Assembly (NCBI RefSeq): GCF_027889715.1
Contig: NZ_JAPJZH010000009.1
Location: 62,001 to 126,000 of the forward strand
DNA length: 64,000 nucleotides
Direction: 5' to 3'
Origin: Allohoeflea poritis
GTDB taxonomy: Bacteria > Pseudomonadota > Alphaproteobacteria > Rhizobiales > Rhizobiaceae
Within the stretch, counting starts at the first letter, position 1; the number at the start of each line of letters is the position of its first letter. The notes under the pieces were generated by a model. That model made no database searches, was not told the origin of the DNA, and saw only the letters and a list, made by a program, of their open reading frames with translations. Both the position numbers and the translations under genes were made by a program. Shown in pieces: positions 52,282 to 62,003 of the stretch.

Positions 52282-54234
52282 TCAGACACCCCGCCAGGCG
52301 CGGATCAGCCGGAAATTGGCCTCCTTGTCGATCGAACAGGCGATGGTGTGGATCGGGTTGGTCTTGTCGGCATCCCCGCCGAACGCCTCGTTGAGCGCCT
52401 TTCCCTGACCGGCCAGGTCCTTGTAGTTGGCGATAAACTGCGTTGCGTTGCGAATGCCGAGCCTGCGCAGCTTCTCCACCGTCGTTTCGCCCTCGCCCCG
52501 CTTTCTGGGCCGTGCGCCCAGAACGCTGTACAGGATCGCCTGATCGACCCAGGAAACCAGCCTTTCGGGAGGGATCTGGGTGCGCAGCATGATGTCGACC
52601 ACGTCGACCGTCGCCATGTTGCCGACATTCTCGACATCCTCTTCTTCCAGCCGCGCCGCATGCCAGATGGTCAACCCGTCAAGCTGGCTCAGCGGCTGGT
52701 CCTGATCCGTCTCGGGCATGGCGATCGAAACAATCTTGGCCTTGGTGAACATCGACTTGATGACCTGCCACAGGACCTGCGGGAAGAAACCGATGACAAA
52801 GGCCAGGACCAGCAGAAAGGCCGGCCACTGATACTGGCTGTTCGAATGCGCCAGATTGGCGGCAATTTTGGCGTAGGCATTGGTTGCATCGCCAAAGGAG
52901 CCCAGCACCTGAAGGCACAGCGCCGCGACCCAAACGGCGATAACGGAAAGCACGATGCGGACGGCAAAGGCCATGAAGGCATTGGGACTGAGATCGCGGA
53001 TTACGAAACGCCGGAAGAGCATCTGGATGCCGAAGAAATAGGCGCCGAAAAATGCGAAATTGACCGGTGTCAGTTCCAGCGTCAGCCGGAAATCCTCGGG
53101 GCTCGGCGTTGTGCCCGAGCCGCCTGCTGCCGCAGGCGTCCAGGCCGGGTGGATCGACAGCATCCAGCCGACGCCCGACAGGATGGTGACGAGGCCGATT
53201 GGAATGACGAGATTGGCCTGGAAAATATCGGCGATCCGCACGACGCTTTCCGGCATGAAGATACCACCGTCGCCGGTGCCCGTCGGCTTGTCGGCCTTGC
53301 CCTTGTCGGAGGCTTGCCGCGGCTGGGACGCCGCTATGAGGGAGGTCGCGAAACTGCGCAGATTGCGACCGTCGTCAAAGCGCAATTGCCCGTACATCGC
53401 TTCGAAGCGTTGCAGATAGCCTTCGATGCGAAGCTGCCGTTCGCGGTTCGATTCGTGGCGTAGCGCCCGTTGCGGCTTACCGTCTTCTTCCCGCTCCCTG
53501 TCCGGATCGTAGATAAGGCGTGGCTCGTAGAGCGAGAAGTGGCCCAGATTGCCGATGAACTCGTTGAGAATGCCGAGCCGGCGCGAGCGCAGGAACAGGT
53601 AGTAGGTTGCCGCCGGCAGAATGCACACAACGGTTATGAACGTCGATTCAATGACATATTTCTGCCTGATCGGATCCAGGAAAGTGATGCTGCCGAGCGC
53701 GATGATAATCAGCGGGATGGCGCCGAACACCAGCACGAAATTCCTGGTGTTTTCCGACCATTCCGGAAATTTCTTCTCCGCCGCATTGACCGCAACACCC
53801 AGGACGGCAAATGCCACCGTGCCGATAATGACGGTCAGCCAATTATCGCTCCAGAAAGTGCGCGCGCCCCAGGCATCGAACAGCGCCGCCAGGCCGTGGA
53901 TGACGAAGAACCAGAAACCGAGACCGGCAATGATGATGAAGATTATCGTCAGCGCCCCCGGCTCGTCCTGCGCGATGATTTTTGCCTTCAGTTCAGCCGC
54001 CTCAGTGGCTTGCGGCGAGTTCGGGAACTCCTCGATGACGCGATTGCAAAGATTCTTCGATCGAACGGCATCGCCGCCCGCGAAGGCCGCCGTGGCAGCG
54101 CGCATGATATCGGCCGCCTTTTCCAAGGTCTTTTGTTCGGTTGCGGCAGGCGCTCCGTCACCCGAACCGGTCGCCTCGGTTACACTCGCCGTTTGGTCAC
54201 CCGTGCCGGATTTTCCAGATTTCTTCGAATCCAT
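52282..54234 (-). CDS. Large multi-pass membrane protein with N-terminal repeat region and HhH-like tail
   Basis: A 650-residue protein of unknown function. An Ala/Thr/Gly-rich start is followed by a TPR-like helical hairpin (about 35-85, LEKAADIMRAATAAFAGGDA ... CNRVIEEFPNSPQATEAAEL), then four or five membrane helices (about 90-215), a cytoplasmic charged loop, further membrane helices (about 330-490) and a soluble C-terminal part (about 500-650) in which LDGLTIWHAARLEEEDVENV and TVEKLRRLGIRNATQFIAN resemble helix-hairpin-helix modules. GGAGAG precedes the start at 54234. It converges on the PLP gene. Confidence 0.7.
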   Translation of the reverse strand: MDSKKSGKSGTGDQTASVTEATGSGDGAPAATEQKTLEKAADIMRAATAAFAGGDAVRSKNLCNRVIEEFPNSPQATEAAELKAKIIAQDEPGALTIIFIIIAGLGFWFFVIHGLAALFDAWGARTFWSDNWLTVIIGTVAFAVLGVAVNAAEKKFPEWSENTRNFVLVFGAIPLIIIALGSITFLDPIRQKYVIESTFITVVCILPAATYYLFLRSRRLGILNEFIGNLGHFSLYEPRLIYDPDREREEDGKPQRALRHESNRERQLRIEGYLQRFEAMYGQLRFDDGRNLRSFATSLIAASQPRQASDKGKADKPTGTGDGGIFMPESVVRIADIFQANLVIPIGLVTILSGVGWMLSIHPAWTPAAAGGSGTTPSPEDFRLTLELTPVNFAFFGAYFFGIQMLFRRFVIRDLSPNAFMAFAVRIVLSVIAVWVAALCLQVLGSFGDATNAYAKIAANLAHSNSQYQWPAFLLVLAFVIGFFPQVLWQVIKSMFTKAKIVSIAMPETDQDQPLSQLDGLTIWHAARLEEEDVENVGNMATVDVVDIMLRTQIPPERLVSWVDQAILYSVLGARPRKRGEGETTVEKLRRLGIRNATQFIANYKDLAGQGKALNEAFGGDADKTNPIHTIACSIDKEANFRLIRAWRGV

Positions 54235-54378
54235 CGCCACGCTCTCCGGTTGCCGCATGGAAATGTAACCGGCAAACGGAATATTACCAAGTTCACGTGA
54301 CGTTCCTTAGTTAAAAATACTTTATTCATACAAAATAAGGCATTGTAATTACTGAAATTATTCAGTCAGAGTAAAATA

Positions 54379-54408
54379 GAAAACCCCCGCTTGCCAAAGC
54401 GGGGGTTT
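54379..54408 (-). terminator. Terminator of phoX
   Basis: Stem AAACCCCCGCTT/AAGCGGGGGTTT with a 5-base loop. On the minus strand it is followed by TCTATTTTA. It lies 25 bp after the phoX stop. Confidence 0.8.
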
Positions 54409-54432
54409 CTTTTGCGTGTCCGATAATCGGGC

Positions 54433-56325
54433 CTAGCCCATCGGGCCGCCATCCTTGCGCGTAATGGCGATCACGGCGGAACGCGGCACCGCATCGCCAC
54501 CCTCCGGCCAGTGGCTTTCGCCGCGCTCGCCCGGGTGCTGGATCCCGACAAACATGGTGCGCAGATCCGGGCTCCAGGTCATGCCGGTGACTTCGCACTC
54601 TTTCGGGCCGACCAGGAAGCGGCGGATCTCTCCGGTGACCGGATCGCCCGCCAGCATCTGGTTGTTGCCGTGCCCGGCGAAACCTTCCGCGTTGGAATAG
54701 TTTCCGTCGGTCTGGATCCACAAGATGCCGTTGGAGTCGAATTTCAGGCCGTCAGGCGAGTTGAACATGTTGTCGGCATTGACATTGTCCGAACCCTTGT
54801 TGGCGTCCTGGTGAACCGTCGGGTTTCCGGCGAGCACGAAAAGATCCCAGGTGAAATCCTTCGACGTATGATCGCCGTCCTTCGGGCGCCAGCGCACGAT
54901 CTGGCCGTAATTGTTGGCCTCGCGCGGATTGGGTCCGCCCACAGGTGTCGGATCGCCCCCGGCATTCGGCTTGATGCCGCGGTTCTTGTTGTTGGTCAGG
55001 GCACAATAGATCTCGGCGGTGTTCGGATTGGAGGTCACCCACTCGGGACGGTCCATTGTGGTTGCACCGACCGCGGAACCGGCCTGGCGCGTATGCACGC
55101 AGATCTCCGCCTTGTTGGCCATGCCGGTGGTCTCCGGCGTCAGTTCCAGCCACTCGCCGGTCCCGTTCGGATAAAATTTGGCCACGGAAATCGTGCCTTC
55201 GTTCAGAAGGCCTTCCGTCGGGCCGCCCGGAGCGAAGACACCGTCGGAAACGAAGCGGTAGAGGAATTCGCCGCGTTCGTCGTCACCCATATAGACAACG
55301 ACCCGGCCATCATTATTGACGACCGCCTCAGCGTTCTCGTGCTTGAACCGGCCGAGCGCCGTACGTTTCTTCGGCGTCGAATTGGGATCGCGTGGATCGA
55401 TCTCGACGACGTAACCGGCACGGTTCGGTTCATTGGGATGTTTGGAAACATCGAAACGCTCATCCACCTGGGCCCAGCCATAGCCCCAGTCTTTCGAGGA
55501 AATGCCGTAACGATTCAGTTCCGGTGACACCTCATGGTTTTCATCCGCAGCAGAGAAATAACCGTTGAAGTTCTCCTCGCAGGTCAGATATGTGCCCCAC
55601 GGCGTCGAGCCGTTGCCGCAATTGTTCCAGGTGCCCATGGACTTCTTGCCCGTCGGATCGGCGGCTGTCTTGAGCAGATCGTGACCGGCTGCGGGGCCTG
55701 TCAGTTCCATCTCCGTGTCTGGCGTGATGCGCCGGTTGAGCTGGCTGTCCTTGACGATGGTCCATTTGCCGTTTTCGGGCCTGATCTCGACGATGGAGAT
55801 GCCGTGGGCCATTTTGCCTTTGTTCACATCGTCATCATTGGCGGACTTGCCTTCCTCGCGGTTCCCCCAGATGATTTTCCGGTTGGTGTATTCATTGTTG
55901 GCGACAAGCACCATCTTGTCGCCAATGGCGTAGACTTCCATCCCGTCGATATTGTCACCGAACGCCGTTGCCTGGCTTCCTGCCGTGCCGCGTGTCGCAT
56001 GGTCGAACTCGGCGCCGTTTGACCAGAGCGGATCGCCCCAGCGCACCATCACATCGACATTGTAACCGTCGGGCACGGTCACAGCATCGTCGGTGTTGGC
56101 GGGAATCTGCTTGAAGGCGAAGCGATCGGAAGCGGCCTTGGCGGTGCCCGGAACGAGCGTGCCGCCCAGCAGGGCGAAACTGCCGAAAGCGAGCGCGCCG
56201 CCCAGAAACCCGCGACGTCTGACCGCTGCTTCGACGATACGGTCAAAATCGGTTTCTTCCGGGCGCGGGCTGACGACTTCGTCGAAATCGTCGAATGACA
56301 AGGGTTCGTTGGGCGATGAAGACAT
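54433..56325 (-). CDS. phoX: PhoX-type alkaline phosphatase
   Basis: A 630-residue Tat-exported phosphatase of the PhoX (DUF839) family that releases phosphate from organic esters, using calcium and iron. The twin-arginine signal is RRRGFLGGALAFGSFALLGG (36-55). Family phrases include YNVDVMVRWGDPLW, NEYTNRKIIWG, THG-type AHGISIVEIRPENGKW, NNCGNGSTPWGTYLTCEENFNG (about 240), and RWRPKDGDHTSKDFTWDLFV. A C-terminal NPDLRTMFVG-like block (SPDLRTMFVGIQHPGE) ends the barrel. No clear Pho box was found. A terminator follows. Confidence 0.92.
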   Translation of the reverse strand: MSSSPNEPLSFDDFDEVVSPRPEETDFDRIVEAAVRRRGFLGGALAFGSFALLGGTLVPGTAKAASDRFAFKQIPANTDDAVTVPDGYNVDVMVRWGDPLWSNGAEFDHATRGTAGSQATAFGDNIDGMEVYAIGDKMVLVANNEYTNRKIIWGNREEGKSANDDDVNKGKMAHGISIVEIRPENGKWTIVKDSQLNRRITPDTEMELTGPAAGHDLLKTAADPTGKKSMGTWNNCGNGSTPWGTYLTCEENFNGYFSAADENHEVSPELNRYGISSKDWGYGWAQVDERFDVSKHPNEPNRAGYVVEIDPRDPNSTPKKRTALGRFKHENAEAVVNNDGRVVVYMGDDERGEFLYRFVSDGVFAPGGPTEGLLNEGTISVAKFYPNGTGEWLELTPETTGMANKAEICVHTRQAGSAVGATTMDRPEWVTSNPNTAEIYCALTNNKNRGIKPNAGGDPTPVGGPNPREANNYGQIVRWRPKDGDHTSKDFTWDLFVLAGNPTVHQDANKGSDNVNADNMFNSPDGLKFDSNGILWIQTDGNYSNAEGFAGHGNNQMLAGDPVTGEIRRFLVGPKECEVTGMTWSPDLRTMFVGIQHPGERGESHWPEGGDAVPRSAVIAITRKDGGPMG

Positions 56326-56617
56326 GGTGGGCTCCTCTCAGTTAAACAACTTGGTTCATACCGACGCCAAAATCCGGTCTGCGGAGGGCAAATTTCAAAG
56401 AACGGACCGGGTCTGCCGGCGGTAATTGGCGAGGCACGGGTGCCTGCGTTCATGGGCACTTCTAATTGGAATTAAAATTATTCTAGTTACAGTTTTGCGA
56501 CGGTTTTGCGACGAAAGCCTGTTTCGGCTGATAGAAAATACCTATCGAGCAGCCACCGTTCTCGTTGAACTAAGTTTGAATTGGTGGAGGGCGCTCTTTG
56601 CCCTAGGCTCAACGCCC

Positions 56618-57379
56618 ATGAAGAAAGCGCTACCCACCCTGTTGCTGTGTTTGTTGTTGTGGCCGATGGCCGCGTCCGCACAGACGGAGACCGATCTCGA
56701 ACTCGTGCTGCTTGCCGATGCGACAGGTTCGATCGACGATGCCGAGATACGCTTCCAGCGCCGTGGCTACGCGGAGGCGATCACCAGCCCGCAGGTCCTG
56801 AACGCCATCCGCAGCAATGCGATCGGAAACATTGCCGTTACCTATGTGGAGTGGGCAAGCGATACGTCCCAAGACGTGGTCGTGTCCTGGACGATCATCG
56901 ATGGTCCGGAAGCGGCGCAATCCTTTGCCGATAAACTCATGGCGGCACCGCGAAGGGCATGGGGCCGCAATGCGATCGGTGCGGCGTTGCTCTTCGGCAA
57001 GGAGCTTATCGAGAACAATGAATATACCGGCCTGCGCCGGGTCATCGATCTTTCCGCTGACAGCGCCAACAACTGGAGCGGGCCGCCGATCAGCGTCGCG
57101 AGGCAGCAAGTGCTCGATGCGGGTATCGTCATCAACGGACTTGCAATCCTGTGCCGGCAATGCAGCGGCCGCCCTGTCAGCTACGATCTGGAAAAGGCCT
57201 TTGCCGAAAACATCATCGGCGGTCCAGGCTCCTTCATAATTACGGCTGAAAACGCCGCTAACTTCGCAGTTGCGGTGCGGCGCAAGCTGGTGCTGGAAAT
57301 CGGCGGCAAAACCCCTGCATCACGCTATGCACTGCAAAACCAAGCGCCCGGCCCATTGCAACAGGGAGAGCAGCGATGA
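56618..57379 (+). CDS. DUF1194 exported von Willebrand A-like protein
   Basis: A 253-residue protein with a signal peptide ([20 protein letters not shown]) and a DUF1194 domain: [20 protein letters not shown] (a MIDAS-like D-x-T-G-S motif), [18 protein letters not shown], and [12 protein letters not shown], where the standard reads DVSGDG. DUF1194 proteins are vWA-like and probably bind a metal and a partner. It overlaps the following hydrolase gene by 4 bp (ATGA), so translation is coupled. It is divergent from phoX. Confidence 0.85.
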   Translation: MKKALPTLLLCLLLWPMAASAQTETDLELVLLADATGSIDDAEIRFQRRGYAEAITSPQVLNAIRSNAIGNIAVTYVEWASDTSQDVVVSWTIIDGPEAAQSFADKLMAAPRRAWGRNAIGAALLFGKELIENNEYTGLRRVIDLSADSANNWSGPPISVARQQVLDAGIVINGLAILCRQCSGRPVSYDLEKAFAENIIGGPGSFIITAENAANFAVAVRRKLVLEIGGKTPASRYALQNQAPGPLQQGEQR

Positions 57380-58281
57380 CATTCATGACACAGCAAAAAA
57401 GACTGACTGCGGCCGATTTCGACCAGGAACTTCTCGACCTCTACGACTTTTATGCCCACGGGCTGATCACCAAGCGCGAATTCCTCGACCGCGCCGGAAA
57501 ATTCGCCGTCGGCGGCGTGACCGCGCTGGCGCTGCTTAAGACGCTCAGCCCGGACTATGCGCTGGCACAGCAGGTTGCTGCGGATGACCCGGATATCAGC
57601 ACCGAATACGTCACCTATGACTCACCCGATGGCAATGGCGAGGTGCGCGGCTATCTCGTAAGGCCGGTATCGGCTTCCGGCCCCCTGCCCGCCGTACTCG
57701 TCGTTCACGAGAACCGCGGGCTCAACCCCTATATAGAGGACGTCACCCGCCGCATGGGCAAGGCGGGTTTCATGGCATTTGCGCCGGACGGGCTCACCTC
57801 CGTGGGCGGCTATCCGGGCAATGACGACGAAGGCCGGGCACTGCAGCGGACGGTGGACCGCGAGAAACTGATGAACGATTTTTTCGCCGGTTATGAATAT
57901 CTCATGGCCCGCGACGACAGCTCCGGAAAAGTTGGTTGCGTGGGCTTCTGCTATGGCGGCGGCGTGTGCAATGCGTTGGCCGTTGCCTATCCGGAACTCG
58001 CCGCCTCCGTTCCATTCTACGGACGTCAGCCGCGCGCCGAGGACGTTCCGCGCATCCAGGCACCGCTGCTGCTCCACTATGGTGAACTCGACCAGCGCAT
58101 CAATGAAGGCTGGCCGGCCTATGAAGAGGCGCTCATGGCAAATGGCAAGACCTACACCGCCCATGTCTATCCGGGCGCCAATCACGGTTTTCACAACGAC
58201 ACCACGCCACGGTACGACAGCGATGCCGCAGCGCTCGCGGAAGAACGTACGATCGCGTTCTTCAAAGAGCATCTGAACTGA
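57376..58281 (+). CDS. Dienelactone hydrolase family protein (YghX-like), exported
   Basis: A 301-residue alpha/beta hydrolase of the dienelactone hydrolase family with an N-terminal extension (about 1-70) containing a Tat-like or signal segment ([20 protein letters not shown]). The catalytic set is Glu112 (HENRG), Cys192 (GFCYGGG), Asp239 (GELDQ) and His270 (GANHGF). It overlaps the DUF1194 gene by 4 bp. Substrate unknown; the N-terminal layout matches the YghX group. Confidence 0.88.
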   Translation: MTFMTQQKRLTAADFDQELLDLYDFYAHGLITKREFLDRAGKFAVGGVTALALLKTLSPDYALAQQVAADDPDISTEYVTYDSPDGNGEVRGYLVRPVSASGPLPAVLVVHENRGLNPYIEDVTRRMGKAGFMAFAPDGLTSVGGYPGNDDEGRALQRTVDREKLMNDFFAGYEYLMARDDSSGKVGCVGFCYGGGVCNALAVAYPELAASVPFYGRQPRAEDVPRIQAPLLLHYGELDQRINEGWPAYEEALMANGKTYTAHVYPGANHGFHNDTTPRYDSDAAALAEERTIAFFKEHLN

Positions 58282-58295
58282 GCCTAGAGCGTCGC

Positions 58296-58835
58296 CTAAG
58301 GCGGCGGCGCCACCCAGACCAGACCCCGCCATTGACCACCCGTATCGCTTGGCACCGTGAAGTCGCGTACCGCGTCTCGGCGCATGCCGAGACGGCGGAT
58401 CACGGCCTGCGACCTGTAATTGTCCGGAGCCGTATAGGCGATCACCTCAGGTAACCCGATACGCCTATAGACATCGTCCAATGCGGCTCCGGCGGCCTCA
58501 AGGGCATAGCCATGACCCCAGGCGTGGCGGTTCAGCCGCCAGCCGATTTCGTCATGATCGCCCAGCGGGTGCTCGCCCCGGCGCGGCATGACACCGACAT
58601 AGCCGAGGAAATTGCCTGATTGGTCCTCGACAGACCAGCGGGCGAAACCGAACGCCTCCAGCGCCGCAAGATAGCTGTCGAAACGACGCTCGCTGCCCGC
58701 GCGGTCACGCGGACCGCCAAGGTCGGCCATGACCTCGGGATCGGCGCACAGCGCCGCGTGCGCGTCCCGGTCGGCGTCACGCCACCAGCGCAGGCGCAGG
58801 CGGGCCGTTTCAATCAAAGATCGCTCCGCGACCAC
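58296..58835 (-). CDS. GNAT acetyltransferase (RimJ/RimL type)
   Basis: A 179-residue acetyltransferase. It begins at a GTG overlapping the ankyrin gene stop by one base (TAGTG), with AGGAGG upstream. Family phrases are LIETARLRLRWWRDADRDAH, GYVGVMPRRGEHPLGDHDEIGW-like GEHPLG segment, ALEAAGAALDDVYRR and VIAYTAPDNYRSQAVIRRLG. It should acetylate an N-terminal or small-molecule amine. Co-transcribed with the ankyrin gene. Confidence 0.88.
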   Translation of the reverse strand: MVAERSLIETARLRLRWWRDADRDAHAALCADPEVMADLGGPRDRAGSERRFDSYLAALEAFGFARWSVEDQSGNFLGYVGVMPRRGEHPLGDHDEIGWRLNRHAWGHGYALEAAGAALDDVYRRIGLPEVIAYTAPDNYRSQAVIRRLGMRRDAVRDFTVPSDTGGQWRGLVWVAPPP

Positions 58836-60379
58836 TATTCCTCCTTCCGGGCCGTTTGCCGGTCATCCTCGACCTGTCGCGGATGTGCCTCGGCCCAGTC
58901 GGCGAGAAGTTCCGTCATGTCCTCCACACCGCACAGATCGATTTCCGTTTGCCGCAGCACAGCGCCCTTGGCCAGCACCAGCCGCGCGCACTCCAGATGA
59001 TTGCGACCGGCCCGCTTCGGACAGAACTCAGCGCCATGGATGATCGTGCCGAGCAGATCGCCGCCATAGTCGTTCTTGTGGTTAAGGTCGGGGTTCAAGG
59101 TCAGCAGCCACGCGACTGCATCCGCCTGTCCCTCCCAGCCCGCAACATGAATGGCCGTCATGCCCATCTCGTCCGTCCATTCCGGATCGATGCCGATCGC
59201 ATATAGGCGCTTGATGTGTTCAAGCCTTCCGCTAAATCCGATCATGCGCATCATGATCCGCTGTGTTTCATCGGTCAGCGCGCCAGGATCGACACGCCCG
59301 CAAACGGGCCCGTTTACCGCAGAAGCAATAGTCGCCTCGACCGCATCCAACGCGGTCCCCTGTCCCGCATGTTCAAGCACATCGGCGACTTCGTTGTTGC
59401 CGAACATGCAGGCGAATGCGTAGGCCGAATGTCCGTTGAAGGGCACTGTGCCATCCGCTCCATGGTCGATCAGCAACTGCGCAATATCGCCGGAGCACAT
59501 GCGCCGCGCGGCCTGATGCAAGGCAAAAACCATCATCATCGGCTGTCCGGAAGGATGCGGCACTATTCCCTCATTCGGATCGGCGCCGCCCTCAAGCAAC
59601 AATTTCACCGCTTCAATATCATTGAAGTCCAGTGCCCGCGGCAAGGCATTGGTGCCCTCGGCGACCGCGCCATGTTCAAGGAGCATTTTCAGTCCTTCGT
59701 GATGACCCAGCTCAGTCGAATGATAGAGCGATTCATTGTCGTTGGGATCGGCACCGTTCTCCAGAAGCCACCGCGAGAGCCGCATATTGTCGCCGTGGCC
59801 GAGCGCCCCGTAGAGAGCCGAAAGGCGATGTTCCGAACCCGGTTCGAACGGATAGCTGTCGTTCACATCGGCACCATTGCGCAGCAGCGCCTCGGCTATG
59901 GCGATCATATCGTCGGCGCGGCCGGGCGCCGCATGAATGTGCCGCGAAAACGCAAGATGCAGGATCGGGCTCCGTATGCCGACGGTGCGGACCGCAGCTT
60001 CAGGATCGTCTTTGAGCGCGGCATCCACCGCCGTGCGGTCGTAGAGCGCCACTTGCAGCCCGAAATTCGCGTTCTCCAGACCAGGCTCCGCCTCGAGCAA
60101 CGCCTTGGTTATCCAGTGCTGCCCGTAATAAAGCGCGATCTTCAGCCGTTCCGCTTTCTGCTCGCGGTTCATCTTTGCTGTTTCGGAGGCAAGTTTCAGG
60201 CGCGGCCAGCTCTCGTAGCCCTGCTCATGGGCAATCACATGGAGCGCCTGCGCATGTTTGAGCGCCTCCGCGTCCGGCAGAACGGACCGGGCGCGTTGGA
60301 TAGCATGGGGATCGCCGGCTGCGAAGCCGCGTTTCAGTTGCTTGGCCTGACGGCGCAGATAGTCGATTGAATGGTTCAT
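58835..60379 (-). CDS. Ankyrin-repeat protein
   Basis: A 514-residue soluble protein. A basic N-terminal region (about 1-60, YLRRQAKQLKRGFAAGDPHA) precedes about seven degenerate ankyrin repeats (about 130-420), of which ALLRNGADVNDSYPFEP, LLENGADPNDNESLYHSTEL and LLEGGADPNEGIVP are the clearest; GMTAIHVAGWEGQADAVAWL is a later one. Such proteins mediate protein-protein binding. No signal peptide, so cytoplasmic. It is coupled to the downstream GNAT gene by a one-base overlap. Partner unknown. Confidence 0.87.
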   Translation of the reverse strand: MNHSIDYLRRQAKQLKRGFAAGDPHAIQRARSVLPDAEALKHAQALHVIAHEQGYESWPRLKLASETAKMNREQKAERLKIALYYGQHWITKALLEAEPGLENANFGLQVALYDRTAVDAALKDDPEAAVRTVGIRSPILHLAFSRHIHAAPGRADDMIAIAEALLRNGADVNDSYPFEPGSEHRLSALYGALGHGDNMRLSRWLLENGADPNDNESLYHSTELGHHEGLKMLLEHGAVAEGTNALPRALDFNDIEAVKLLLEGGADPNEGIVPHPSGQPMMMVFALHQAARRMCSGDIAQLLIDHGADGTVPFNGHSAYAFACMFGNNEVADVLEHAGQGTALDAVEATIASAVNGPVCGRVDPGALTDETQRIMMRMIGFSGRLEHIKRLYAIGIDPEWTDEMGMTAIHVAGWEGQADAVAWLLTLNPDLNHKNDYGGDLLGTIIHGAEFCPKRAGRNHLECARLVLAKGAVLRQTEIDLCGVEDMTELLADWAEAHPRQVEDDRQTARKEE

Positions 60380-60640
60380 CGGTTTCCTCGCTTAGCCCGT
60401 CGATCCGCTGTGCGGGCCCGAGTTGACCGATTGAAAGGGTCAGTTTGGTGCGAGGTGCCGATACGGCTTTCCGCGGATCAGGGTGCCGCCTCCAACGGCA
60501 GCGGCAGGCTAGGCGAAACGTCTGCCGCAGGCAAGCCTGCCATGTTCGTTTTTGGCGATTCACACCGGCAGGCCGCTGCAATTGAAACAACTGTTGTCAG
60601 CGGCCTTGAAGGACGCAGCGCAATAGCGCGCCCGGCAATA

Positions 60641-61387
60641 TCAGAAGGAAACGGATATTCCCACGCGTGTATTGAACATCTCCAAATCGATTTCTCCGAC
60701 CGGAATAAAACCTGGATTGCCGTATGTTTCGGAACCGTAGTCGGAGTAAGTGAACTCGCCGCGAACGCGAAATCGCTTTGAAAGCGCATACTCCGCACCG
60801 CCACCGACATAGTATCCGACATGCGTCCGATCAAAATCGAGCGGAGCCCCTAAGTCCGGATTGTAGGTTCCAATAATCACCGCATTGGTGTTTTTCAGAT
60901 TGACCCTGGCGACTGCCACGCCACCGGTCGCGTATAGCAGTGTCCGGTCATTGACCAGAACGCCACCGCGCGCACCGGCGTTGATGGAATAGTCTATCGA
61001 CAAATCCCAGATATCTGAGTTTCCAATTGCACCACCACATATAAGCTGGCTGCACCAATCGATACTTTGTAACGATCCGCTACCGTCCACATTGCCGATA
61101 TTTGCAGAAGCACTTACGCCAAGGACAAAATTGTCAAACTTCCGATCGTAGCCGCCGAATATTCCGATGTCGAAACCGTCAGGATCGATCGATCCAAACC
61201 CGGTCGGGACTTTCTGATCGGAGAAATCACCGGTTCCGAACCCGAAGCCGCCGTGAATGCCGACATATCCGCCGGTCCAGTAATCAACAGGCAGCAATGT
61301 AACCGGTCCGCGGGCTTCATCCTCCGCGTTCGCTGTACCGCTCACCATCAACGCAACCGCAAATGTCAGGACATGTCCATGTCTCAT
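60641..61387 (-). CDS. Outer-membrane beta-barrel protein (Omp25/porin-like)
   Basis: A 248-residue outer-membrane protein. Signal peptide MRHGHVLTFAVALMVSGTANA. The mature part starts with the GGYVGIHGGFGFGTGDF strand typical of Omp25/Omp31 proteins, contains LGVSASANIGNVDGSG, YATGGVAVARVNLKN and HVGYYVGGGAEYALSKRFRV, and ends GVSVSF with the terminal Phe needed for barrel insertion. GAGG precedes the ATG at 61387. It is probably a structural surface protein. Confidence 0.88.
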   Translation of the reverse strand: MRHGHVLTFAVALMVSGTANAEDEARGPVTLLPVDYWTGGYVGIHGGFGFGTGDFSDQKVPTGFGSIDPDGFDIGIFGGYDRKFDNFVLGVSASANIGNVDGSGSLQSIDWCSQLICGGAIGNSDIWDLSIDYSINAGARGGVLVNDRTLLYATGGVAVARVNLKNTNAVIIGTYNPDLGAPLDFDRTHVGYYVGGGAEYALSKRFRVRGEFTYSDYGSETYGNPGFIPVGEIDLEMFNTRVGISVSF

Positions 61388-61571
61388 CGGATACCTCAAT
61401 AAAATCAATAAAATCAATAAACCAATATCTAAGCTATTAATTAGATTCTATGCCGTTATGCAACAGGGAAATTTCCGCCCCTAACGGCAATTTCAACGCC
61501 GTATCCGAAATACCACACCCTTGACGATCACTCGCAACAAGAGCGCTACCAAGGGCTGGATCAAAGACGAT

Positions 61572-62003
61572 TCACGAACGCCCGTCGAGAACGCTGAAAA
61601 TGCCGCTGGCCCTGACGATGCGTTTCTCGCCAACATGGGCATAGGTGTTGGCGAAGGCGGCCATTCGGCCGACTTTCTGCACATCCGTCTTGAAGACCAC
61701 CCAGTCGCCGAGCTGGGCGCTGCCGGCGAAATCGATCGTTATGCTTGTCGTCACCATCGCCCTGTTGCCGTTCGGAAAATCGCCGGCGCCGTAACCCAGC
61801 GCAATATCGGCGGCCGTGCTGAGCATCCCGCCATGGACGAAGCCCCTCGAATTGCAGTGCTTTTCCTCGGCCCGAAAAGCGACCTGCAGCCCTTCGTCGG
61901 TCAGCTTGTAATAGAGCGGCCCGACCATATCGATATAGGGGCTGCTGCGGGAAATGACCTGAAAACCGGCGGGTATGTCGTCAGGCATCTGGTCTACCAC
62001 CAT
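61572..62003 (-). CDS. PaaI-family hotdog thioesterase
   Basis: A 143-residue hotdog thioesterase with the PaaI signature [14 protein letters not shown] (about 57-70) preceded by NSRGFVHGG. It likely hydrolyses an acyl- or aryl-CoA. It overlaps the end of gatA by 10 bp on the same strand. Confidence 0.88.
   Translation of the reverse strand: MVVDQMPDDIPAGFQVISRSSPYIDMVGPLYYKLTDEGLQVAFRAEEKHCNSRGFVHGGMLSTAADIALGYGAGDFPNGNRAMVTTSITIDFAGSAQLGDWVVFKTDVQKVGRMAAFANTYAHVGEKRIVRASGIFSVLDGRS

Noticed and set aside
56326-56617. Pho box in front of phoX
   Set aside because: No CTGTCAT-type direct repeat could be found in the divergent region with DUF1194.
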